Of a DNA stretch of 64,000 nucleotides, positions 25,183 through 31,765 are shown one piece after another. How positions within the stretch are numbered: position 1 is the stretch's first letter; each line of letters starts with the position of its first letter. This DNA comes from Streptomyces sp. AM 4-1-1. GTDB lineage: Bacteria; Actinomycetota; Actinomycetes; Streptomycetales; Streptomycetaceae. The position numbers and the translations under genes were made by a program. The notes beneath the pieces were generated by a model. The model searched no databases. It had not been told where the DNA came from and saw only the letters and a program-made list of their open reading frames with translations. The DNA lies in assembly GCF_029167625.1 (NCBI RefSeq), contig NZ_CP119145.1, forward strand, positions 5,208,001-5,272,000. Direction: 5' to 3'.

Positions 25183-25292
25183 TCCGCCTCCGGATGTTCC
25201 GCCTCGGGGTCGGTCCGCCTCCGGATGTTCCGCCTCCGGGTGCTCCGCCTCGGGATCATCCGCCGCCGGGTCATCCGTCCCCGGATCGGTCC
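25183..25292. repeat. Imperfect 15-16-bp tandem repeats after the PBP gene
   Basis: About seven copies of a TCCGCCTCCGGATGT-like unit run through the gap and into the last codons of the penicillin-binding protein gene, whose stop (25271-25273) lies inside the array. Variants read TCCGCCTCGGGGTCGG, TCCGCCTCCGGGTGC and TCCGCCGCCGGGTCA. Both strands are open over parts of it, producing spurious frames. The rest of the gap (24974-25182) shows nothing recognisable. Confidence 0.75.
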
Positions 25293-26743
25293 GCCAGCGT
25301 CGCCTCCATCACCGCACGGGCGATCGGCGCCGCGCTGCCGCCGCCGCTGATGTCGGCGCGGTCCGCCACCGCGTCCTCCACGACCACCGCCACCGCGACC
25401 GCCGGACGGCCCGATTCCGCCGCCTGCGCCCAGGAGATGAACCAGGCGTACGGCTTGTTGGAGTTCCCGGCGCCGTTCTGTGCCGTCCCGGTCTTCCCGC
25501 CGACCGTGGCCCCGTCGATCGCCGCGTTCGTCCCGGTGCCGTTCTCCACCACGTCGACCATCATCCGCCGCAGCCGCACGGCGGTCGCCGGGGTCATCGC
25601 CCGGCGGTAGGCGCGCGGACGGTTCCGCCACACCGTGCTGCCGTCTGCGGCGGTCGTGCGCTCCACCAGGTACGGCCGCCGCACATCACCGCCGTTCGCG
25701 ACCGCCGACGCCACCAGTGCCATCTGGAGGGGGGTCGCCGCCGTGTCGAACTGCCCGATCGACGACAGCGCCAGCTGGTCGTCGCTCATCCGCTCGTCGA
25801 AGTTGCTCCTGGCCACCCCGGACGGGACGGTCAGCCCGTCGTCGTTGAACCCGAACCCCCGCGCCGCGTCCACCATCCCGGTGAGCCCGACCTCCACCCC
25901 CAGGCGCGCCATCACGGTGTTGCAGGAGACCCGGATCGCCTCGGCCAGCGAGGCCCGTTCGCAGCCGCCCGCCTCGTCGGGGAGAGTGGTGGAGGTGCCG
26001 GGCAGCACATAGGGCGACGGGGTGTCGGTCGGCGCGTCGGGATCACGTACCACCCCCGAGTCCAGCGCCGCGGCGGCCGTCACGATCTTGAAGGCGGAGC
26101 CCGGCGGATACGTCTGCCGCAGCGCCCGGTTGAGCATCGGCATACTCGCGGACGCGTTCAGCCGCCGCCACGCGTCGACGACCGCCCGGCCGGTCCCGGA
26201 GATCAGCCCGGGATCGTACGAGGGCGTGGAGACCAGCGCCAGAATCCGGCCGCTGGACGGCTCGACGGCGGCGACCGCCCCGCGCCGCCCGCCGAGACCG
26301 TCGTACGCGGCACGCTGAGCCGCGTCCCTGATCGTCGTGACGACGTCGCCACCCGGCTCCCTGCCACGGGTCAGCTCGTTCCAGAGCGGGATCGGCGCCA
26401 GCGCCGGGGCGGTACCGGAGAGCACGGCGTCCTCGGCGTGCTCCAGCAGGGTCGTGCCGTACGTCTGCGAGGCGTATCCGGTCACCGGGGCGTACAACGG
26501 CCCCTCGGTGTAGGTCCGTTCGTACTTCAGCCGCCTGCCGGTGGCGGCGGAGCCGGTCACGGACCTGTCGCCGATCAGGATGTCGCCGCGCGGCTGGGCG
26601 TAACGGGCGATCGCCTGACGGCGGTTGGCGGGGTTGTCGTCGAGCGTATCGGCCTCGAAGACCTGGACGCGGGCCGCGTTCACCAGCAGCGCCACCAACA
26701 GCAGCAGACAGAACGCCGAGGTACGCCGGATGCAGCGGATCAC
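25271..26743 (-). CDS. Class B penicillin-binding protein (PbpA/FtsI-like transpeptidase)
   Basis: 490-aa membrane-anchored transpeptidase that cross-links peptidoglycan. One N-terminal transmembrane helix (residues 10-24), a dimerisation/pedestal domain, then the transpeptidase domain with nucleophile S-x-x-K in PPGSAFK near 216, S-x-N in VSCNT near 275 and K-T-G in GGKTGTA near 414, all intact. It is shorter than FtsI and matches actinobacterial PbpA. The ATG overlaps the stop of the FtsW/RodA-like gene, so it is co-translated with its probable glycosyltransferase partner, the usual SEDS-bPBP pairing. In S. coelicolor such extra pairs sit outside the dcw cluster and are linked to sporulation or stress. 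Confidence 0.95.
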   Translation of the reverse strand: MIRCIRRTSAFCLLLLVALLVNAARVQVFEADTLDDNPANRRQAIARYAQPRGDILIGDRSVTGSAATGRRLKYERTYTEGPLYAPVTGYASQTYGTTLLEHAEDAVLSGTAPALAPIPLWNELTRGREPGGDVVTTIRDAAQRAAYDGLGGRRGAVAAVEPSSGRILALVSTPSYDPGLISGTGRAVVDAWRRLNASASMPMLNRALRQTYPPGSAFKIVTAAAALDSGVVRDPDAPTDTPSPYVLPGTSTTLPDEAGGCERASLAEAIRVSCNTVMARLGVEVGLTGMVDAARGFGFNDDGLTVPSGVARSNFDERMSDDQLALSSIGQFDTAATPLQMALVASAVANGGDVRRPYLVERTTAADGSTVWRNRPRAYRRAMTPATAVRLRRMMVDVVENGTGTNAAIDGATVGGKTGTAQNGAGNSNKPYAWFISWAQAAESGRPAVAVAVVVEDAVADRADISGGGSAAPIARAVMEATLADRSGDG

Positions 26744-28119
26744 CGCTCGTCCTCCACGGCCGACGCGACGATCCCGCTCTCCACCCGCGCCGGCCGTGGT
26801 CCGCGGGCCACGTCGCTGACCCGGATCAGCAGCGCCACCATCACCCAGTTGGTGACCACCGAGGAACCGCCCTGCGCCAGGAACGGCATCGCCATGCCGG
26901 TCAGCGGGATCAGCCCCATCACCCCACCCGCGATCACGAACACCTGGAGCGCCAGGATCGACGCGAGCCCGACCGACAGGAGTCGGCCGAACGGGTCACG
27001 CAGGGCGAGACCGGCCCGGTAGCCGCGCGCCACCAGCAGCGCGTACAGCAGGAAGATCGCGGTCAGTCCGGACAGTCCCAGCTCCTCGCCCGCCGTCGCC
27101 AGGATGAAGTCGGACCTGGTGGCGAAGCCGATCAGCACCGAGTCGCCGAGGCCGAGCCCGGTGCCGAGCATCCCGCCCGCGGCGAAGGCGAACAGCGACT
27201 GGGCGAGCTGCCCCGGCCCCCGGCCCGCGTCGATCGACGCGAACGGGTCGAGCCAGTCCGTCACCCTGCTGTGCACGTGCGGTTCGAGGGAACCCACGAC
27301 GAACGCCCCGACGGCGGCGAGCAGCAGCCCCACCGCGATCCAGCCGGTCCGTCCCGTCGCCACGTACAGCATGATCACGAAGAGGCCGAAGAAGAGCAGC
27401 GAGGTGCCCAGATCGCGTTCCAGGATCAGCACGCCGACACTGAGCAGCCAGATCGCCACGATCGGCCCCAGCACCCGGCCGCTGGGCAGTCGGCGCCGCC
27501 ACCCCCGCCGGCCGGTGTGGGCGAGCGCCTCGCGGTTCGCGGCCAGATAGGCGGCGAAGAACACCGCGAGCAGGATCTTGGCGAACTCGCCCGGCTGTAA
27601 GGAGAATCCGCCGATCCTGACCCAGATCTTCGCCCCGTTCACCGCCGGGAAGAAGATCGGCACGATCATCAGCGCCAGCGCCGCGGTCACCGAGAGATAC
27701 GCGTACCGCTGGAGCAGCCGGTGGTCCCGCAGGACGAGCACGACCCCGATGAACAGCGCTACGCCGAGCGTGGACCAGACGAGCTGAGTGGGCGCCGCCC
27801 GGTCCGCCGGGGTCTCCAGGTCCAGCCGGTAGATCAGCACCAGGCCCAGGCCGTTGAGGAGGACGGCGATCGGCAGCAGCAGTGGATCGGCGTACGGGGC
27901 ACGAAGCCGCACCGCCAGATGGGCGAAGAGGGCCAGGAGACCGAGGCCCGCGCCGTATCCGGCGACATCGGGCGGGACCGCGCCGCTCCTGGCGAGACCG
28001 ACGGCCGCGTAGCCGTAGACGGGGATGACGACGGCCCCGACGAGGAGCGAGAGCTCGACCCCGCGCCGCTTCGGCAGTCGTGGCTCGGGCGGGGGAGCGT
28101 CCGCGGTCGTTGCGGTCAT
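26740..28119 (-). CDS. SEDS-family peptidoglycan polymerase (FtsW/RodA/SpoVE)
   Basis: 459-aa integral membrane protein with about ten hydrophobic helices. SEDS features are visible: LNGLGLVLIYRLD in an early loop, ILLAVFFAAYLAANREAL, DLGTSLLFFGLF with the catalytic-type Asp in the large extracellular region, and the C-terminal LTGMAMPFLAQGGSSVVTNW signature (split here). SEDS proteins polymerise lipid II and work with a partner class B PBP, encoded next with an ATGA overlap. ATG 28119 was chosen; there is no ribosome-binding site, and TACGTT 7 bases upstream could be a -10 for a leaderless transcript. This is an additional pair, not the divisome FtsW in its normal cluster. Confidence 0.94.
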   Translation of the reverse strand: MTATTADAPPPEPRLPKRRGVELSLLVGAVVIPVYGYAAVGLARSGAVPPDVAGYGAGLGLLALFAHLAVRLRAPYADPLLLPIAVLLNGLGLVLIYRLDLETPADRAAPTQLVWSTLGVALFIGVVLVLRDHRLLQRYAYLSVTAALALMIVPIFFPAVNGAKIWVRIGGFSLQPGEFAKILLAVFFAAYLAANREALAHTGRRGWRRRLPSGRVLGPIVAIWLLSVGVLILERDLGTSLLFFGLFVIMLYVATGRTGWIAVGLLLAAVGAFVVGSLEPHVHSRVTDWLDPFASIDAGRGPGQLAQSLFAFAAGGMLGTGLGLGDSVLIGFATRSDFILATAGEELGLSGLTAIFLLYALLVARGYRAGLALRDPFGRLLSVGLASILALQVFVIAGGVMGLIPLTGMAMPFLAQGGSSVVTNWVMVALLIRVSDVARGPRPARVESGIVASAVEDER

Positions 28120-28202
28120 GGCACGCAACGTAGCAAGAGGCGGACGTTATTTCCCCGTATGTCGGGGCGGGACCGCCGCGCGTATGCCGGCCCCGGACGG
28201 CG

Positions 28203-28252
28203 GTCTGCCCGGGGAGGCCCCGGCCGTGGTGGCGGGGTCTCCCCGGGCAGAC
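28203..28252 (-). terminator. Hairpin terminator after the SH3-domain gene
   Basis: A perfect 14-bp stem (28203-28216 with 28239-28252, arm GTCTGCCCGGGGAG) whose loop itself contains a CCCCG/CGGGG pairing. It lies 50 bases past the SH3 gene stop on the minus strand and before the SEDS gene start, separating the two units. Confidence 0.65.
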
Positions 28253-28302
28253 GGATCACGCGGTGGTGCGGTGCGGCGGTTGAGCGATCAGCCGGCCGGC
28301 GG

Positions 28303-28758
28303 TCAGCAGGTGCGCGGGGCCGGGCCGATGTTCTCGATGTAGCGGGCCGAACCCCACGCCCAGGTGCCGTCGGTCAGGAGGTACCAGCGGTTGTTGCCGT
28401 CGACGTTGTCGCCGGTGGTCTTGCAGAAGATGTGGACCACGGCGCCGTAGGGGACCTGTCCGACGACCCTGCTGCTGCGGGTCGGCCGGTCACGGAGCAG
28501 CAGGCCGGTGCGGGCGATGACGCGCCCCAGGTAGTCGTGGCGCGCGTCCTCGGCGGAGGGCGACAGCGGCACGTAGCCGTTGAAGTAGACCGCGGCGTTG
28601 GCCTCGGACTGCTGCTCCGGGGCGGACTGGACGCCCGACTGCGGGGCCGGCTCGGGGGCGGGGGCGGCGGCGAGCGCCGGGGTGGCGGCCGTCAGGGCCG
28701 CGAGGGTGCCGGTGGCGATGCAGAGACCGAGTCGGCCGAACAGGGTACGAGAGGACAT
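28303..28758 (-). CDS. Secreted SH3-domain protein
   Basis: 151-aa exported protein. A signal peptide (residues 1-31, ending TPALAA-A) is followed by a Pro/Gln/Glu linker and a bacterial SH3 domain with RTGLLLRDRPTRSSRVVGQVP, then GAVVHIFCKTTGDNVDG, WYLLTDGTWAWGSARYI and a C-terminal Cys; the two Cys residues may form a disulfide. Such single-domain proteins are abundant in Streptomyces culture fluids and walls and probably bind peptidoglycan; no catalytic domain is present. The ATG at 28758 has GGAG eight bases upstream, excluding the longer frame. Confidence 0.9.
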   Translation of the reverse strand: MSSRTLFGRLGLCIATGTLAALTAATPALAAAPAPEPAPQSGVQSAPEQQSEANAAVYFNGYVPLSPSAEDARHDYLGRVIARTGLLLRDRPTRSSRVVGQVPYGAVVHIFCKTTGDNVDGNNRWYLLTDGTWAWGSARYIENIGPAPRTC

Positions 28759-28866
28759 TCTGACTCCAGATCGTGGGGGGAGGGGGGCGAGGAACACGCC
28801 CCTCGGCTCTCGGTTCAGACGCTAGGTACGTTACGGAGAGACCGCAACACGTCACTGGCTGTCGCG

Positions 28867-30420
28867 TCACCCGGCTGACGTACCCGGACCCCGGCTTCCG
28901 CCCGTCTCGCCGTCACCCCGGGTGTCCCTCCGCGTCCGCGCGCCGCGGTCCCGCGGGCCGCCGTCGCCGTCCGGTCCTCCGCCGCCCGGTCCGTCCGGTC
29001 CTCCACCGCCCCGTCCGTCCGGTCCCCCGCCGTCCGGTCCCTCCTCCTCCGCCGCGTCGGCGAGGTCGAGCCGCACGTACTCGGGGAGCGACAGCCGGGC
29101 CACGGCCCCGCCGTCCGGGGCGTTGCCGAGCACCAGTTCCGCGCCGATCGCCTCCGCCTGGCCCAGCGCGATGGTCAGCCCGAGGCCGTGCCCCTTGCCG
29201 CGCCCCTCGGTGCGGAACCGCTGCGGCCCGTCCTCCAGCAGGTACGCCGGGAAGCCGTCCCCGTGGTCCCGTACCGACACCACCGGTCCCTCGACCGTCA
29301 CCACCACGGGCGGCCGTCCGTGGTGGTGCGCGTTGGAGATGAGGTTGCCGAGCACCCGCTCCAGCCGCCGCCGGTCGGTCTCCACCGCGGCGCCCCGGAC
29401 GACCCGTACCTCGGTGACCGTGCCCGACATCCGCACCACCCCCTCGGTCAGCGGTGCCAACTCCTGTACGTCCAGGTCGGCGTGCTCGGTACGGGCGTCG
29501 AGCCGGGACACCTCCAGCAGGTCCTCCGTCAGGGTCCGCATGGTCCGCACCCGCTCCCGTACCAACTCCGACGGCCGTCCCGGCGGCAGGAGTTCGGCCG
29601 CGGCGGACAGACCCGTCAGCGGGGTGCGCAGCTCGTGCGCCACGTCGGCGGTGAAGCGCTGCTCGGCCAGCAGCTTGCGTTGCAGCGTGGACGCCATGGT
29701 GTCCAGCGCGCCTGCCACGATCGCCACCTCGTCGGGGCGGCGCGAACGGTCCGACGTGCGGGGGTCGTTGACCCGGGCGTCGAGATCGCCCGCGCTGATC
29801 CGGCGGGCCACCTGGGCGGTCTGGTGGAGCCGCCGGGTGACCCGGGTGACGGCGAACGCGCCGACCAGCAGCGTCGCGCCGATGGCCAGCACCGATGAAC
29901 CGGTGATCGCCCCGTCCAGACCGTTGATCGTCCGGGCGCTCTGGCCGTAATCGACCCCGGTCGCCACCGCGTGCGGTCCGTCGGGACCGCTCGCCGGGCC
30001 CGCCGCCCACATCGTGGGACGGCCGTGCCGTCGGCCGACGGCCGTGCCCTGCCGCCCCTTCAGCGCCAGGGCCCGCAGCGAGTCGGGCAGCTCCGCCGGA
30101 TCGATGCCGGAGCCCGGCGGCAGCGGCTCGCCCGCCTGGTACGCGTACGTCACGTCCGCCAGCCGGGACAGCGCCTTCTCGCGGGCCTGGCCGACGGTCT
30201 GCCGTGTCACGGCGGTGTGCACCAGGGCGCCGAGCAGCGCCGCGAGGGTGCAGCACATGACGGTGATGAAGACCGCCGACTTCCAGGTCAGCGTCGCGGT
30301 CCAGGCGGGCGGCCGGAGCCGGAGCCGGCGCGCGAGGCGCCGAAGAGCGGTGCGCCGGGGCGTGCCGCGCGGCGGGGTCTCGCGCCGGGGTGCTTCCGGC
30401 CCGCCGCCACTCCGCCTCAT
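28867..30420 (-). CDS. Two-component sensor histidine kinase, orphan
   Basis: 517-aa membrane kinase. Transmembrane helices at about residues 50-70 and 170-190 flank a 100-residue extracytoplasmic sensor region; a HAMP domain, HisKA domain and HATPase follow. The phospho-acceptor His is in VAHELRTPLTGL near 261, the N-box is LGNLISNAHHHG, G1 is VRDHGDGF and G2 GHGLGLTIALGQAEAIG. The C-terminus is a low-complexity GPDG/GGGG-rich tail of about 60 residues. The ATG overlaps the stop of the lipoprotein gene (ATGA), so the lipoprotein is a likely signal partner, recalling the CseA lipoprotein/CseC kinase arrangement. No response regulator is next to it, unlike most kinase genes. Confidence 0.93.
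   Translation of the reverse strand: MRRSGGGPEAPRRETPPRGTPRRTALRRLARRLRLRPPAWTATLTWKSAVFITVMCCTLAALLGALVHTAVTRQTVGQAREKALSRLADVTYAYQAGEPLPPGSGIDPAELPDSLRALALKGRQGTAVGRRHGRPTMWAAGPASGPDGPHAVATGVDYGQSARTINGLDGAITGSSVLAIGATLLVGAFAVTRVTRRLHQTAQVARRISAGDLDARVNDPRTSDRSRRPDEVAIVAGALDTMASTLQRKLLAEQRFTADVAHELRTPLTGLSAAAELLPPGRPSELVRERVRTMRTLTEDLLEVSRLDARTEHADLDVQELAPLTEGVVRMSGTVTEVRVVRGAAVETDRRRLERVLGNLISNAHHHGRPPVVVTVEGPVVSVRDHGDGFPAYLLEDGPQRFRTEGRGKGHGLGLTIALGQAEAIGAELVLGNAPDGGAVARLSLPEYVRLDLADAAEEEGPDGGGPDGRGGGGPDGPGGGGPDGDGGPRDRGARTRRDTRGDGETGGSRGPGTSAG
28970..29050 (-). repeat. GC-rich low-complexity repeat encoding the GPDG tail of the kinase
   Basis: Repeated CCGTCCGGTCC-type units encode alternating GPDG and GGGG in the C-terminal tail of the histidine kinase. 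The array is imperfect and likely to vary in length between strains. Confidence 0.6.
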
Positions 30421-31127
30421 CGGTGCCGCCTCGGCGACGGGGTCGTGCGCAGGATCTCGTCCCGGGTCGGCAGCATGGCGCGCTGGCGGTCGTCCCATGA
30501 CCAGGCCGTGCGGTACTCGTACCCGGTGATGGCCGAGGGCGCCCGGACGATCAGGTCCCGTCCGGCCAGCTCCACGCTGATCACGGCGTCCGAGGTCGAC
30601 ATGATCCGGGTCAGCCCGCCCTGGCGGTCCGGCATGTAGACGCGCACGCTCAGCTGCCGGTCCGCCAGCCGGATGCCGAGCACCAGCTCGTCCCGGCCGT
30701 CCCCGGTCAGATCGCGGTAGTACGGGGCGAGGACCGGGCACGCGCGGGGCCGGACCTCGCAGTCGTCGAGCTGACGGACCGTACGGGCGGGCAGCTCGTC
30801 CGTACCGCTGGTCCGGGCGGGCCGCGCCTTCAGCCCCGCCCGCACCACCGCCGTCGGGTCGAGCCGGCGCACATCGCCGTCCGGGACGACGATCCCGGGG
30901 ATGCGCGCCGTCTGGCCCTCGCCGTAGTCGTACGGGGCGGACGAGGCGGGCGGCAGCTCCGGCCACAGCCGGGCGGGTCCGATCGCCGTCGGTGTGGGAC
31001 CGGCGCTCCGCAGCCCGCCACCGGACCCGCAGCCCGCCAGGGCCGCCGCACCGGCCACGGCCAGCAGGGCCACCGCAGCCCGGCGGCGCGGACGGGTACG
31101 ACGACGGCGGGAACGCGCGGTACGCAA
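30417..31127 (-). CDS. Lipoprotein with an FG-GAP-like calcium-binding motif
   Basis: 236-aa lipoprotein: a very Arg-rich N-region (possible Tat-like export), hydrophobic core and lipobox LAGC near residue 33. The mature part contains YYRDLTGDGRDELVLGIRL, the D-x-T-G-D-G-x-x-E-L pattern of FG-GAP/integrin-like repeats that bind calcium, and several beta strands. Two Cys residues (DDCEVRPRACP) probably form a disulfide. The TTG start has AAGGGAG six bases upstream. The stop overlaps the kinase start, so this is probably an extracytoplasmic accessory or inhibitor of the kinase (inference). Confidence 0.88.
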   Translation of the reverse strand: MRTARSRRRRTRPRRRAAVALLAVAGAAALAGCGSGGGLRSAGPTPTAIGPARLWPELPPASSAPYDYGEGQTARIPGIVVPDGDVRRLDPTAVVRAGLKARPARTSGTDELPARTVRQLDDCEVRPRACPVLAPYYRDLTGDGRDELVLGIRLADRQLSVRVYMPDRQGGLTRIMSTSDAVISVELAGRDLIVRAPSAITGYEYRTAWSWDDRQRAMLPTRDEILRTTPSPRRHR

Positions 31128-31184
31128 GACGACTCCCTTCCGTCACCGGCCGACCGGTTCAGCGCCCCTGTGGCCCTGACCTCA

Positions 31185-31225
31185 GACGTTACGACCCCGC
31201 CCACGATAGGGAGTGGACCGGCGAA
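31185..31225 (-). promoter_or_regulatory. Shared promoter-like box upstream of the lipoprotein/kinase operon
   Basis: Positions 31201-31224 match 21508-21531, upstream of the pseudokinase gene, at 20 of 24 bases (core AGGGAGTGGA). Both sit on the same side of minus-strand genes, 74-97 bases upstream here. On the transcribed strand GGGGTCGTAACGTC follows, comparable in place to GGACGTCGTTAGGAT of the other copy. Confidence 0.5.
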
Positions 31226-31247
31226 CGGCGTCATGAGCCCTTGGGAC

Positions 31248-31295
31248 GGAGATGGAGGAGGGAGGTGGCACGGAGACGGTGGAGGGAGGTGGCAC
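31248..31295. repeat. Two 24-bp tandem repeats
   Basis: 31248-31271 and 31272-31295 both end GGAGGGAGGTGGCAC and differ at a few bases in between. They lie in the 320-base gap between the lipoprotein gene and the zinc-ribbon gene; nothing else recognisable is there. Confidence 0.65.
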
Positions 31296-31447
31296 GGAGC
31301 GTCGCCGACCGGCGACGCCGCCGGGGGCGCGGTCGCGGGGCGCGGCCAGGGGGCGCCGGGGTCCCACTCCCCGGCGGGACCCACGCGGTCCGCGTGCGGG
31401 AGGCCCGTCGCCGGGAGGGGCGTCCGCCGTGCCGTCTCAGCCCCGGC

Positions 31448-31765
31448 TCACCCCTGGTACGGGTTCTGCCCGCCCTGGGCGTACCCCGGCTGCTGCTGGT
31501 ACGGCCCGGACGGGGCGCCGTCCGGGCCCGCCGCGGCCTGCGCCAGCAACTGGTCGGCCTGCTCCTTCGCTATCTTCTGCTCGCCGCCGCAGAACGTGCA
31601 CTGGGTGGCGAACTTCGTCGAGAACGGGAACAGCGGGACGAAGAACAGCGTGAACTTCGTGACCCGCTTGCGCAGCGTGTGCGCGGCCGGATTGCCGCAC
31701 CAGCCGCAGACCATCGTCAGGACGGCCAGCTGGTACAGATAGCCTCTGGTACCAAAAATGATCAT
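31448..31765 (-). CDS. Zinc-ribbon membrane-associated protein
   Basis: 105-aa protein with two C-x-x-C pairs, VCGWCG and QCTFCG, forming a zinc ribbon, separated by a hydrophobic stretch FTLFFVPLFPFSTKF that may associate with the membrane. The C-terminal tail is Gln/Gly/Pro-rich (QQQPGYAQGG). This small family is widespread in actinobacteria and has no assigned role. The ATG overlaps the stop of the HEAT-repeat gene (ATGA), with AAGGGACC upstream, so the two are co-translated. Confidence 0.85.
   Translation of the reverse strand: MIIFGTRGYLYQLAVLTMVCGWCGNPAAHTLRKRVTKFTLFFVPLFPFSTKFATQCTFCGGEQKIAKEQADQLLAQAAAGPDGAPSGPYQQQPGYAQGGQNPYQG

Noticed and set aside
25100..27022. 640-codon plus-strand frame across the penicillin-binding protein gene
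   Set aside because: The minus strand has the S-x-x-K, S-x-N and K-T-G motifs; the plus frame is Arg/Gly-rich with none.
28867..31127. Assignment of the lipoprotein/kinase pair as cseA/cseC
   Set aside because: No sigE or response-regulator gene is adjacent and the lipoprotein has an FG-GAP-like motif, so only the layout is similar.
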